Part shown: piece after piece, positions 1-8,323 of the stretch
Layout of the letters: every line of letters begins with the position of its first letter
Position numbering within the stretch: the stretch's first letter is position 1
Assembly: GCA_001664005.1 (NCBI GenBank)
Contig: CP016093.1
Span: 1,371,001-1,435,000, forward strand
Source: Rhizobiales bacterium NRL2
Lineage (GTDB): Bacteria; Pseudomonadota; Alphaproteobacteria; Minwuiales; Minwuiaceae
Direction: 5' to 3'
Length of the DNA stretch: 64,000 nucleotides
Notes under the pieces: model-generated
Database searches by the model: none
The model's input: the letters and a program-made list of their open reading frames with translations, nothing else
Told to the model about the DNA's origin: nothing
Program-made: the position numbers and the translations under genes

Positions 1-565
1 CAAGCTCACCATGACCCCGGCCGGCGGCTTCTCGGATTTCCGTCTGGAACTGACCGCAGACAACACCCAGCGCGGCGCCTCGTCCCGTTCGGTTTCCGAC
101 TTCTTCGGCCTCGGTTCGGGGCCGCAGGCCTCGATGGCCGCCGGCTTCGCCGTCCGCAGCGACATCGCCGCCAGTCCGTCTGCCCTTGCCCTTGCGGAAA
201 TCAACGCCACGGGCACGCCGGCGGTGGCGATCGGCGACAACGCCGGGGCCGTGGCCCTGCAGGGACTGACCTCGGACACCGACGCCTTCTCGGGCGCAGG
301 CCGTCTGCCGGCAATGAACGCGACGCTTTCCGAGATCGGGGCCGAACTGATGGGCCGGGCCGGGCAGGCCGCACAGGACATCACCATCCGCGCCGAGGAC
401 CGCGAAGCCCTGATGGAAGAGCTGAAGCTCAAGGTCGCGGAAATTTCGGGCGTCAACATGGACGAGGAAATGGCCCAGTTGATCCAGCTGCAGACCGCGT
501 TCAACGCCGCCTCGCGCGTCATTTCGACGACGAACGAGCTGTTCGACATGCTGCTGCAGATCTGA
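1..565 (+). CDS. flgK: Flagellar hook-associated protein 1 (FlgK), 3' part
   Basis: The reading frame is open from the window edge, so only the C-terminal ~187 residues are present. The protein joins the hook to the filament at the distal end of the flagellum. The last ~60 residues have the amphipathic pattern of FlgK D0/D1 helices and end in the family-like tail VISTTNELFDMLLQI. An ATG at position 11 is internal, not the start. The stop at 563-565 is followed 16 bases later by flgL, the usual flgK-flgL order, so the upstream flagellar cluster probably continues off the left edge. Identity is fairly sure from tail plus neighbour. Confidence 0.88.
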   Translation, partial: KLTMTPAGGFSDFRLELTADNTQRGASSRSVSDFFGLGSGPQASMAAGFAVRSDIAASPSALALAEINATGTPAVAIGDNAGAVALQGLTSDTDAFSGAGRLPAMNATLSEIGAELMGRAGQAAQDITIRAEDREALMEELKLKVAEISGVNMDEEMAQLIQLQTAFNAASRVISTTNELFDMLLQI

Positions 566-581
566 TTGGAGTGAACATCTG

Positions 582-1538
582 ATGCGGATTGGAACCTTCA
601 GCCAGAACGACCTGCTGGTACAGCAGATGCTGCGCCAGCAGGTGGAGCTCAGCCGCAGCCAGGAGCAGGTCTCCACCGGCAAGCGCTACAACGACACCGA
701 GGGCTTCGGCGCCCAGTCGGCCAACATCGTCAACAGCCGCTCGCTGCTCACCCAGATCGAGGGCTTCCAGACCTCCAATCAGGCGCTGAAGGGTCGGCTT
801 TCGGCCTTCGATTCGGCGCTTGTCGAACTGGAATCGATCGGCGGCGATCTGCGCGACGCGCTTCAGAAGGCCCGGGGTCTGGGCGACGGCACAGGCCTGG
901 GCACGACGGTCAGCGGGTTGCTGGAACGCGCCGCGGCCGTGCTCAACACCCGCTTCGAAGGCCGCTTCCTGTTCGGCGGCACGACCTCCGATCAGCCGCC
1001 TCTGCTGGTCACCGACGAAGCCGAGATCCTCGCCGTCGCGGAGCCGCCGGGCGGGCAGTTCTTCGCCGACAGCGGCGAGGCGCTCACGGCCCGCGTCGAC
1101 GAGCGCACCACCATCGAGATCGGCGTCACCGCCTCCCAGGTCGCCGGCGACCTGCTGCATTCCATGCAGCGCATCCTGATGTTCGATTCCGGCACCCTGC
1201 CGGCGGGCGCGGCCGGCTTCGCGCCGGCGGACGCCCTGGCCGGCCAGCTTTCCGAGAACGAGATCGACTTCATCGCCGACGAACTGGACAACGTCTTTTC
1301 CGCGGTCACCGGTCTGCAGACCGCGGCGACGGAGAACGGCCTCAACATGAAGGCCCTGGACGACGTCCAGGGGCGTCTGGAGGACCAGCAGATCGCGCTG
1401 ACCGATATCCTCGCCAACGAAGAGGACGTCGATCTGGCCAAGGTTGCCGCGAAGCTCAATCAGCAGCAGGTGGCCCTGGAGGCCAGCCTGCGCATGATCG
1501 CCCAGATGCGCTCCATGAGCCTGCTCAACTTCCTCTGA
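582..1538 (+). CDS. flgL: Flagellar hook-filament junction protein FlgL
   Basis: This 318-aa protein is the second hook-filament adaptor (HAP3). The N-terminus (MRIGTFSQNDLLVQQML, then a VSTGKRYND motif) is the conserved flagellin/FlgL N-terminal helix. The C-terminus (residues ~240-318) is the matching helix ending in MRSMSLLNFL. The flagellin-type segment RFEGRFLFGGT lies near residue 127. The ATG at 582 is preceded by TTGGAG at 567-572. Length is normal for FlgL. It directly follows flgK and is probably co-transcribed. No flagellar gene follows; the next gene is metabolic. Confidence 0.93.
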   Translation: MRIGTFSQNDLLVQQMLRQQVELSRSQEQVSTGKRYNDTEGFGAQSANIVNSRSLLTQIEGFQTSNQALKGRLSAFDSALVELESIGGDLRDALQKARGLGDGTGLGTTVSGLLERAAAVLNTRFEGRFLFGGTTSDQPPLLVTDEAEILAVAEPPGGQFFADSGEALTARVDERTTIEIGVTASQVAGDLLHSMQRILMFDSGTLPAGAAGFAPADALAGQLSENEIDFIADELDNVFSAVTGLQTAATENGLNMKALDDVQGRLEDQQIALTDILANEEDVDLAKVAAKLNQQQVALEASLRMIAQMRSMSLLNFL

Positions 1539-1634
1539 TCCGTCGCGCGGCGCGCCTCGCGAGAAGAAGGCTTAACCCGGGCCGCTCCGGCGTCCAGAAT
1601 GGCTGCGGGAGCATGACGTCCTGGGGAGGAAGAC

Positions 1635-2870
1635 TTGGCCGCTGTCGCATTCGAACTGCCCGACGAGGTGAGAGACGTCGTCGAGGGCCTGAAGGCCTTC
1701 GCGCGCAAGGAGGTGCTGACGCGCCACGAGAAGCACCGCGACCTGCTGGAAGACGGCCGCCGCAAATATGCCGACGATGGCCGGATCGCGCCGGAGGTGG
1801 TCGAACTGATCCGCGAAGTGCGCATGGCCGCCTCCGAAGCCGGCTACTACCAGATGTGCGTCCCCGAAGCCCTGGGCGGCGGCGGTCTCGGCATGCAGGC
1901 CTATTACGCCGGCTGGGAAGCGCTGTTCCACATGTGTGGGCCGCACAACTGGCTGATGGTCTACGCCATCAGTCACTGGGCCTTCGGTCCCAGCCGATTG
2001 CTGGAAAAGGTCACCGACCGGGCGCGGGACGAGATGCTGGAGCCGCTGATGTCGGGGCGCGCGGGCATGTGCTTCGGTCTCTCCGAGCCCGGCGCCGGCT
2101 CCGACGCTTCCATGATCCGCACCCGCGCGACGCCGGACGGCGACGGCTGGGTGATCGAGGGCCGCAAGATCTGGACGACGAACTCGCCGGTCGCCGACTA
2201 CTGCATCGTCTTCGCGGTGACGGACCCGGAGCGGGCGAAAGCGAAGAAGGGCGGTATCTCCGCCTTTCTCGTCCCCACGGATGCGACCGGCTTCGAGGTG
2301 CAGCGGATCGTCAAGATGTTCGGTCAGATCGGCGGCGACGAAGCGGAGCTTCGCTTCGAGGGTTTGCGCGTCGAGCCCTGGCAGCTCGTCGGCGAACTGC
2401 ACGAAGGTTTCGCCACCGCGCTCTACGGCGTCTCCCTGGGCCGGGTCTACAACTCGGCCCGCGCGGTCGGTACCGGCCGCTGGGCGCTGGAGCTGGCGAT
2501 CGAATACAGCCAGGCGCGCGAGTCCTTCGGCAAGACCATCTCCGAGTATCAGGGCGTGACCTTCCCGCTGGCGAGTTCGGCGATGGAGCTGCACGCCGCC
2601 CATCTGATGGGCCTCAACGCCGCGAAACTGCTGGACTCCGGCGCACCGGCGGTGAAGGAACTGTCGATGACAAAGGCCTTTTCCGTGGAGATCGGCGTCA
2701 AGGCGGTCGACCGCGCCATGCAGACCCACGGCGCCATGGGCTTCACCAACGAGGTCGGTCTGTCGGAAGCCTGGCACAATCTCAGGATCATCAACGTCGC
2801 CGACGGCACCAACGAGATCCTGCGCCGGACCATCGTGCAGCGGCTGATGAAGGGCGATCTCGATCTGTAG
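1635..2870 (+). CDS. Acyl-CoA dehydrogenase
   Basis: A 411-aa FAD-dependent acyl-CoA dehydrogenase, which would introduce the alpha-beta double bond in an acyl-CoA. The N-terminal helical domain covers residues ~1-125. The middle beta domain has the motif CFGLSEPGAGSDAS near residue 150 and WTTNSP near 178. The C-terminal helical domain contains RESFGKTISEYQGV and ends with GTNEILRRTIVQRLMKGD. The start is TTG at 1635 with GGAGGA at 1625-1630. The substrate cannot be read from sequence. It lies 12 bp upstream of an alpha/beta hydrolase on the same strand and is likely in an operon with it. Confidence 0.93.
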   Translation: MAAVAFELPDEVRDVVEGLKAFARKEVLTRHEKHRDLLEDGRRKYADDGRIAPEVVELIREVRMAASEAGYYQMCVPEALGGGGLGMQAYYAGWEALFHMCGPHNWLMVYAISHWAFGPSRLLEKVTDRARDEMLEPLMSGRAGMCFGLSEPGAGSDASMIRTRATPDGDGWVIEGRKIWTTNSPVADYCIVFAVTDPERAKAKKGGISAFLVPTDATGFEVQRIVKMFGQIGGDEAELRFEGLRVEPWQLVGELHEGFATALYGVSLGRVYNSARAVGTGRWALELAIEYSQARESFGKTISEYQGVTFPLASSAMELHAAHLMGLNAAKLLDSGAPAVKELSMTKAFSVEIGVKAVDRAMQTHGAMGFTNEVGLSEAWHNLRIINVADGTNEILRRTIVQRLMKGDLDL

Positions 2871-2882
2871 GAGGGCGGGGCG

Positions 2883-3824
2883 ATGGCGGACTGGCAGGTA
2901 ACAGCGGCGGACGGCGTGCGGCTGGGCGGGCTGCGCTGGGACATCCCCGAACCGCGCGGTCTCGTCTACATCGCCCACGGTCTGGCCGAGCATGTCGGCC
3001 GCTATGACCGCTTCGCCCGGCATCTGAACGGACTGGGATTCTCGGTCGCCGGCCACGACCACCGCGGCCACGGGCGCAGCGTCGCGGGCGATGCCGAACC
3101 GGGGCACATCGCCGACCGTGACGGTTTCCACCTCATGGCGGACGATCTCGCCCGCGGCATGGATGCGTGGCGGGCGGAGCATGAGGGGCTGAAGCTCGCC
3201 CTCTTCGCCCATTCGATGGGCTCCTTCCTGGCGCAGATGGGAATGTGGCGCTGGCCGGAGAAAGTCGACGCCGTGGTCCTGTCGGGCTCCAACGGCCCGC
3301 CGCCGCCGATCGCGGGCGTGGGGCGGCTGATTGCGCGTATGGAACGGCTCCGGCTTGGCCGGCGCGGTCGCAGCCTGCTGATCCACGGCCTCGCCTTCGA
3401 CGCCAACAACAAGGCCTTTGCGGCGGACGGTCCCACGAAACTGGAATGGCTGAGCCGGGACCGGGAAGAGGTGGACGCCTATGTTGCCGATCCCTGGTGC
3501 GGCTTCATCGCCACGACCGCGAGCTGGATCGCGCTGCTGGACGCGCTGCCGAAGCTGACGGCGAAGGGCAATGTCGACCGGATCCCGACGGATCTTCCGT
3601 TGCTGATCGCCTCGGGCGACCGGGATCCCATCGGCGATATGGGCCGGGGCGTCCGCCGCCTGCACGCCATCTACGCCGACCACGGCATGTCCGATCTGAG
3701 TTTGAAACTCTACGAGGGCGGCAGGCACGAGATGCTCAACGAGATCAACCGCGACGAGGTCATGGCCGATTTCGGCGACTGGCTGGCCGCGCGCCTTGTG
3801 ACAGGCCGCGGCGGCGGGGCATAA
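2883..3824 (+). CDS. Alpha/beta hydrolase, monoacylglycerol lipase/lysophospholipase type
   Basis: A 313-aa serine hydrolase of the Hydrolase_4 (lysophospholipase/monoacylglycerol lipase) family. The oxyanion-loop motif HGLAEHVGRYDRFA starts near residue 29 and HDHRGHGRS near 57. The nucleophile elbow is AHSMGS (Ser near residue 112). A late Asp in ASGDRDP and a His in GGRHEML complete a plausible Ser-Asp-His triad. No signal peptide is seen. GGAGGG at 2870-2875 precedes ATG 2883. It follows the acyl-CoA dehydrogenase closely, so it may release acyl chains feeding that enzyme, but this is inference. Confidence 0.88.
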   Translation: MADWQVTAADGVRLGGLRWDIPEPRGLVYIAHGLAEHVGRYDRFARHLNGLGFSVAGHDHRGHGRSVAGDAEPGHIADRDGFHLMADDLARGMDAWRAEHEGLKLALFAHSMGSFLAQMGMWRWPEKVDAVVLSGSNGPPPPIAGVGRLIARMERLRLGRRGRSLLIHGLAFDANNKAFAADGPTKLEWLSRDREEVDAYVADPWCGFIATTASWIALLDALPKLTAKGNVDRIPTDLPLLIASGDRDPIGDMGRGVRRLHAIYADHGMSDLSLKLYEGGRHEMLNEINRDEVMADFGDWLAARLVTGRGGGA

Positions 3825-3866
3825 TCGGCGCCTCGGCCGAGCGGCCATTCAACCTCGAGGTGCAGC

Positions 3867-4580
3867 GTGGACGCGCCGGAACGCCTGTCGATTCTCGTCG
3901 CCGACGACAATCCTGCGGCGCGTACCCAGATCGTCCGCATCCTGGAGGAGCTGGGCCATGACACCACGGCGGTCGGGGACGGCGCCGAGGCGGTTTCGGC
4001 CATGGCGGCGCTGCGTTTCGACCTTGCGGTTCTCGACTTCGAGATGCCGGGACTGCGCGGCGACGAGGTCGCCCGCCGCGCCGGCGCCGACGGGCCGGCC
4101 TCGATCGGGCTTTCCTCGGCCGGTCTCGGCCGCGCCGAGTGGGGCGATGCGCCGATCGCCGAATGGCTCGCCAAGCCGGTCGACGCCAGGGCCCTGGCGG
4201 AGGCGGTCCGCCGCGCTGCCGCGCGGGGCCAGGACAGCGTGGCCGCCGCACCGCCGGTCGATCTCACCCATCTCGCCACCTACACGGACGGCGACGCTGC
4301 CCTGGAGCGGGAGCTGGCGGCGCTTTTCGCCGAGTCCTGCGAACGCTATGCCGGTCAGATGGCCCGTGCGGAGGACAGCCATCAGTGGCGGGACGCGGCG
4401 CATGGGCTGAAGGGCGCGGCGCGCGGCATCGGCGCCACCGAAGTCGCGCGGCTCGCGGCGTTCGCGGAAACCCTGCTGGGCCGCGGCGCGGAACAGCGCC
4501 GACAGGATGTGCTGGAACAGATCCGGGCGGCGGCGGACGACGTCAGCGCCTTCTTCGCCCGTCACCTGCAGGGAAGCTGA
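3867..4580 (+). CDS. Response-regulator receiver plus HPt phosphotransfer protein
   Basis: A 237-aa two-domain phosphorelay protein. The REC domain (residues ~6-120) carries acidic D13/D14, the phospho-acceptor D57 in LAVLDFEMPG, and the switch Lys in WLAKPVDA. The HPt domain (residues ~135-235) has H179 in AAHGLKGAARGIGA, the phosphorylatable His. No kinase or output domain is present, so it should shuttle phosphate between other proteins. The start is GTG at 3867. It is an orphan near flagellar genes but among metabolic ones. It ends exactly where the convergent gene on the minus strand ends (4580/4581). Confidence 0.87.
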   Translation: MDAPERLSILVADDNPAARTQIVRILEELGHDTTAVGDGAEAVSAMAALRFDLAVLDFEMPGLRGDEVARRAGADGPASIGLSSAGLGRAEWGDAPIAEWLAKPVDARALAEAVRRAAARGQDSVAAAPPVDLTHLATYTDGDAALERELAALFAESCERYAGQMARAEDSHQWRDAAHGLKGAARGIGATEVARLAAFAETLLGRGAEQRRQDVLEQIRAAADDVSAFFARHLQGS

Positions 4581-4982
4581 TCAGGTGCGGATGCGCAGGT
4601 CGTCCATCGCCTTCAGCGCGGCGGTGTCGCCGACCTGATGACGCACGCGGGCGACAGTGTCGCGCAGGTTCTCGTCGACCCTGCCGGCGACTTCCTTCAG
4701 CACCTCCTCGCCATCGTCGACGAACAGCGCCTGCAGGCGCGCGATCGCCTGTTCGATCATCACGGTCTCGTCGTGGGGGGCGTGGGGAAAGTCGTCCTTG
4801 CTGCGGACGACGTCAGCGAGATTCTCGGCGAGAGCGTCGATCCTGTCCGCTTCGGCCAGGACGCGCCGCGCCCGGTCGGTGTCGAGCCCATCGGCGGCGG
4901 CCCGCAGCCGGGCGACGCCATCCCGGGCCTCGACGATCACCTCGTTGATGGCGACGACTTCGTCACTGCGGATCAGTTCCAT
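4581..4982 (-). CDS. Small helical protein of unknown function
   Basis: A 133-aa acidic, almost wholly alpha-helical protein with no Cys, no signal peptide and no membrane segment. Regularly spaced Leu/Val/Ala suggests a helical bundle or coiled coil. I do not recognise a family. The ATG at 4982 is preceded on the minus strand by GGAGA. It lies 27 bp downstream of the lipid kinase gene and may share its transcript. Coding bias looks normal for the window, so I take it as real, function unknown. Confidence 0.7.
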   Translation of the reverse strand: MELIRSDEVVAINEVIVEARDGVARLRAAADGLDTDRARRVLAEADRIDALAENLADVVRSKDDFPHAPHDETVMIEQAIARLQALFVDDGEEVLKEVAGRVDENLRDTVARVRHQVGDTAALKAMDDLRIRT

Positions 4983-5009
4983 GCCCGTGTTCTCCGGTCT
5001 CCATACTCG

Positions 5010-5891
5010 TCATTTAGTGGCGGGAACGAAAACCTCCAAGGCTTTCGGCAGCACGGAGAAATCGGCGGGCGTTTCGGCGATCACGTCGCCGTCGACATTG
5101 ATCTCCTGCGTCGGCGTGGTCTCGACGCGCACGGCGGCGGCGCGGAGGGTGCGGACGTCCTGACGCCGCTTCAGGGCGCCGAACTTCAGATAGGGCAGCA
5201 GTTTGAGCATGCCCCATGGTCCGAGCGGCTTGACGTAGTAGACGTCCAGCCAGCCGTCATCGATGGCGGCGTCGTCGGCGATGGTGAGGCCGCCGCCGTA
5301 ATGGACGCCATTGCCGACGGCGATCATGGTCGATTTCGTCTTCTTGGTGTCGCCGTTCCAGGTGATCCGGGCCTCGAACGGCGTCATATCCCGCTGGGCG
5401 TCGAGCCAGCTCAGCGGATAGCTCAGCAGTTTGAGGCGCTTCTTGCGTTCACCGGTGTGGTAGTTGGCGACCTTCACGCTGAACCCCATGCTGGCGACAT
5501 TGAAGAAGGGCCGGCCGTTGACCATGCCAAGGTCGATGCGGCGCAGGCCGCCGCGCAGCACAACCCTGGCCGCGCGCTCCGGCTCGTGGGGAATGGCGAA
5601 GGTGCGCGCCAGATCGTTGGCCGTGCCGAGCGGTAGGATGCCGAAGGGACGTCCTGCATCCAGCAATGCTTCCGCCGAATGGCTGAAGGTGCCGTCGCCG
5701 CCGCCGAGGACGATACGGTCCGAATCGGGACCCAGGCTGCGGATCAGGCCGGAGATCTCTGCCGGGTCGTCGGGCAGGTGATAATCGACCCTGTCGCCCC
5801 CCGTTTCGAGCGTGCGGCAGGCCCTGCGGCCCGCGTCGGCCGCGTCGCCGCCGCCCGGATTGACGATCAACAGGGTTCTCTTGCCGCTCAC
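5010..5891 (-). CDS. Diacylglycerol/lipid kinase family protein (YegS/DagK-like)
   Basis: A 293-aa soluble lipid kinase of the DAGK catalytic-domain family, expected to phosphorylate a lipid hydroxyl using ATP. The N-terminus begins LLIVNPGGGDA. The nucleotide/Mg motif GGGDGTFSHS is near residue 62, and the family block ILPLGTANDLART is near residue 84. Asp/Gly-rich segments near the C-terminus (EINVDGDVIAETP) match the second lobe. The start is GTG. The 293-aa length is typical. The lipid substrate (diacylglycerol or other) is unknown. It is followed by the 133-aa helical protein and preceded by two thioesterases. Confidence 0.9.
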   Translation of the reverse strand: MSGKRTLLIVNPGGGDAADAGRRACRTLETGGDRVDYHLPDDPAEISGLIRSLGPDSDRIVLGGGDGTFSHSAEALLDAGRPFGILPLGTANDLARTFAIPHEPERAARVVLRGGLRRIDLGMVNGRPFFNVASMGFSVKVANYHTGERKKRLKLLSYPLSWLDAQRDMTPFEARITWNGDTKKTKSTMIAVGNGVHYGGGLTIADDAAIDDGWLDVYYVKPLGPWGMLKLLPYLKFGALKRRQDVRTLRAAAVRVETTPTQEINVDGDVIAETPADFSVLPKALEVFVPATK

Positions 5892-5930
5892 TGTCAGCCC
5901 GCCCTTCCCGAAACGCCGTGCCGGGGAGGC

Positions 5931-6395
5931 TTATCCCGCCTCGTTCCCGGGTATGAAAGAATAGCGGCTGTCGCCGTCCTTCGGCACCTTCATGATTCCG
6001 TTGGCGCGCAGCACGATTTCGCCGTCTGCCTCCAGCCAGGCGTTGCAGAAGACCATGCGCGGCGTGGCCCGCACCAGTTCGGTCCGGCCCTGCACCCATT
6101 GGCCGAGTTTCGCCGGCGCCACGAAGTCGCAGGTGAGATTGACGGTGGGATAGAAGCGGCGCTGGCCATTCGCGACAGCGGCGCCGAAACCGATCTGCAC
6201 ATCGACAAGGGTCGCCAGCATGCCGCCATGGCAGGTGCCGACCGGATTGAGGTGCTTGCGTTCGACGCGGAAGCCGAGACTGGCCTGACCGTCGACGATG
6301 CGGCCGTAGATCGGTCCGACCAGGCCGAACAGGCCGTCACGGACGCCGAAGGGCTTGAAGCCCTCGGGTATGGCTGTCGCCTCGGATTCGCTCAC
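5931..6395 (-). CDS. PaaI-family hotdog thioesterase (second of tandem pair)
   Basis: A 154-aa hotdog-fold protein of the PaaI/4HBT acyl-CoA thioesterase family. The signature HLNPVGTCHGGMLATLVDVQ is at residues ~53-72, where the HGG helps bind and polarise the thioester. The GTG start overlaps the stop of the upstream paralogue by GTGA (6392-6395), so translation is probably coupled. The two copies are clearly related along their length and may form a heteromer or have different acyl specificity. The natural substrate cannot be told. Confidence 0.9.
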   Translation of the reverse strand: MSESEATAIPEGFKPFGVRDGLFGLVGPIYGRIVDGQASLGFRVERKHLNPVGTCHGGMLATLVDVQIGFGAAVANGQRRFYPTVNLTCDFVAPAKLGQWVQGRTELVRATPRMVFCNAWLEADGEIVLRANGIMKVPKDGDSRYSFIPGNEAG

Positions 6396-6838
6396 GAAAA
6401 TGCCGCCCTCGGATCGAATGTGCCGTACTCGCTGCCGCCCAGCTTGAAGATGCCGCTGGCGCGGGCCATCAGTTCCCCGTCGCCGCGCCGGATCCGGCAG
6501 TCGGCGAAGATCGTGCGCTTGCCGCGCCGCAGGATCTCCGTGCGGCCCTCGACCCAGTCGCCCTCGGCGGCCGGTGCGAGAAAATCGATGGTCGCGGCCA
6601 TGGTGGGAATGAACTGGTCGGTGTCCAGTTGATAGCTGAGCGCGCAGTTGAGCTGCATGTCGACCAGCGTCATCAGCATGCCGCCATGCAGGTTGCCGGC
6701 CGTGTTCAGGTGCCGCTTCTCGACGCGGAAACCCAGGATCAGATCGCCGTCCGCGTCGCGCCAGTGGAAGGGGCCGCTTGCCTCGACGAACGGCGCAGGA
6801 ATTCTTGCGGGGCGAAAGCCCTCCGGAATGTCGCTCAT
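6392..6838 (-). CDS. PaaI-family hotdog thioesterase (first of tandem pair)
   Basis: A 148-aa hotdog thioesterase with the signature HLNTAGNLHGGMLMTLVDMQ near residue 47. It shares with its downstream neighbour the C-terminal pattern RANGI/RASGI..K. Its ATG overlaps the stop of the upstream flavin monooxygenase-like gene by one base (TGATG at 6836-6840), and its own stop overlaps the next start. The three genes therefore form a translationally coupled unit. Hydrolysis of an acyl-CoA is the likely reaction; the substrate is unknown. Confidence 0.9.
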   Translation of the reverse strand: MSDIPEGFRPARIPAPFVEASGPFHWRDADGDLILGFRVEKRHLNTAGNLHGGMLMTLVDMQLNCALSYQLDTDQFIPTMAATIDFLAPAAEGDWVEGRTEILRRGKRTIFADCRIRRGDGELMARASGIFKLGGSEYGTFDPRAAFS

Positions 6839-7791
6839 CAGGCCTTCGCGACCACGTCGGCCATGAACTGCTCCATCCGCCCGATGCTGTTCGCGGCGTC
6901 GCGGGCGGCCAGGTTGAGCATCAGGTGGTTGAAGCCGGCTTCCTTCAGGCGCGCCACATCCTCCGCCACGGTCGCCGCCGAGCCGGTCAGGATCATCCGT
7001 TCGCCGTCCTTGTTCTTCACTTCCTCGCCGATGGTGTTCCAGTGGCTCCAGTAGGCGAGGTCGATGGTCGACATGTCGCGGCCGGCCTCGTCGGCGAAGC
7101 CCTTCAGCCGATCCAGCCGCTTCGCGATCCGGGCATGCGTGTCCAGCGGGAATTTCGGGTTGTTGCCGATCGGGTACCAGCCGTCGCCATGGCTGACCAC
7201 GCGCTTCAACGCCGGCGCGCTCTCGCCGCCGATCCAGAGCGGCGGATGCGGCTTCTGCACGGGCAGGGGACGGGTGCCGACATTGTCGAAGCGCACGTAC
7301 TTGCCCTGGAAACTCGCCTGCTCGTTGGTCCAGACGGTGCGGAAGACCTCGAGATATTCGTCGGTCACCGCGCCGCGCTCGTCATAGGGCGGTACCTGCA
7401 GGGCTTCGAACTCCTCCTCCATCCAGCCGGCGCCGCAGCCGATGGTGATGCGGCCGTTGGAGAGCTGGTCGATGGTCGCGATGATCTTCGCCGTCAGCAG
7501 GGCGGGGCGGTGCGGCACCACCATCACCGATGTCAGCATCCGCAGCTTCGTCGTCGCCGCCATGGCGAAGGCGATGGCCGTGAGCTGGTCCATGCATTCG
7601 CCCGTCGCGGTGCCGGGGAAGGAGCCGTCGGGACTGTAGGGATAGGTGCTGTCGATCTGCGTCGGGATGACGACGTGATCGGGCACCAGCATGTAGCTGT
7701 AGCCGAGCCGCTCGCCGGCCGCCGCGAGGGTCTTCAGCCCGTCGGCGTTGGCCATCGGCCCGCGGGTAAACCAGGCGAAGCCGAAATCCAT
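6838..7791 (-). CDS. LLM-class flavin/F420-dependent oxidoreductase
   Basis: A 317-aa luciferase-like (bacterial luciferase/F420-dependent) TIM-barrel protein. Recognisable blocks are SYMLVPDHVVIP near residue 30, LRMLTSVMVVPHRPALLTAK near 75, LSNGRITIGCGAGWMEEEFEA near 100 and KPHPPLWIGGESAPAL near 155. The frame stays open a further 276 bases upstream, but ATG 7791 has a strong GGGGAGGA ribosome site and starts at the conserved MDFGFAW, so I chose it. It is first in a coupled unit with two thioesterases. It lies 79 bp from, and divergent to, a PPOX-family gene. Whether the cofactor is FMN or F420 is undecided. Confidence 0.88.
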   Translation of the reverse strand: MDFGFAWFTRGPMANADGLKTLAAAGERLGYSYMLVPDHVVIPTQIDSTYPYSPDGSFPGTATGECMDQLTAIAFAMAATTKLRMLTSVMVVPHRPALLTAKIIATIDQLSNGRITIGCGAGWMEEEFEALQVPPYDERGAVTDEYLEVFRTVWTNEQASFQGKYVRFDNVGTRPLPVQKPHPPLWIGGESAPALKRVVSHGDGWYPIGNNPKFPLDTHARIAKRLDRLKGFADEAGRDMSTIDLAYWSHWNTIGEEVKNKDGERMILTGSAATVAEDVARLKEAGFNHLMLNLAARDAANSIGRMEQFMADVVAKA

Positions 7792-7870
7792 GACATCCTC
7801 CCCATGCGCACTATCCTCAGGGCCGAAGATAGCGGGCGTGGCGTCCGGGTCAAAAGGCATTGGTTGCGAC

Positions 7871-8296
7871 ATGATCTCGAACGAGGAGCGGGAATTCGTT
7901 CTGCGCCGGCCGCTGGGGCATCTGGGCACGGCGGACGCCGGAGCCGCGCCCCATGTCATGCCGGTCTGTTTCGCGCTGGAGGCGGAGGAGATATTCATCC
8001 CCATCGACGAGAAGCCGAAGGGGGGCGATATCCGCCGGCTGAAGCGGCTGCGCAACATCGCCGACAACCCGCGCGTCTGCCTGATGGTCGACCGCTACGA
8101 TCCGGACTGGTCCGGGCTCGGCTGGGTCATGCTGCGGGGCGCCGCGGCGATCAAGGAGAGGGCGGCGGACCGCGCCGGTGCGATCGAGCTTCTCCGCGCG
8201 CGCTATGTGCAGTACCAGAGCATGGACTTGGAGACGCGGCCGCTGATCGTCATCCGGGTCGACAATGTCAGCAGTTGGGGCGACCTGAGCCGTTAG
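7871..8296 (+). CDS. PPOX-class (pyridoxamine-oxidase-fold) F420/FMN-dependent protein
   Basis: A 141-aa split-barrel flavin/F420-binding protein. The N-terminus EEREFVLRRPLGHLGTADAGAAPHVMPVCFAL and the RRLKRLRNIADNPRVCLMVDRY block resemble the Rv0121-type PPOX-class F420-dependent subfamily. This assignment is from recalled motifs, not a search. ATG 7871 was chosen because the conserved region begins there; an upstream extension to 7748 would run into the divergent gene. It is separated by 27 bp from a PaiB-like gene on the same strand, which shares the split-barrel fold. Confidence 0.82.
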   Translation: MISNEEREFVLRRPLGHLGTADAGAAPHVMPVCFALEAEEIFIPIDEKPKGGDIRRLKRLRNIADNPRVCLMVDRYDPDWSGLGWVMLRGAAAIKERAADRAGAIELLRARYVQYQSMDLETRPLIVIRVDNVSSWGDLSR

Positions 8297-8323
8297 GGTC
8301 CGTCCGCCGGGGGGAGAAGCACG

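Noticed and set aside
1572-3848. 758-aa open frame antisense to the acyl-CoA dehydrogenase and hydrolase genes
   Set aside because: Arg/Gly/His-rich composition typical of an antisense shadow in GC-rich DNA; the plus strand has two clear enzyme families.
7792-8067. N-terminal extension of the LLM oxidoreductase by 92 residues
   Set aside because: It would overlap the divergent PPOX gene antisense and lacks a ribosome site; ATG 7791 has a strong one.
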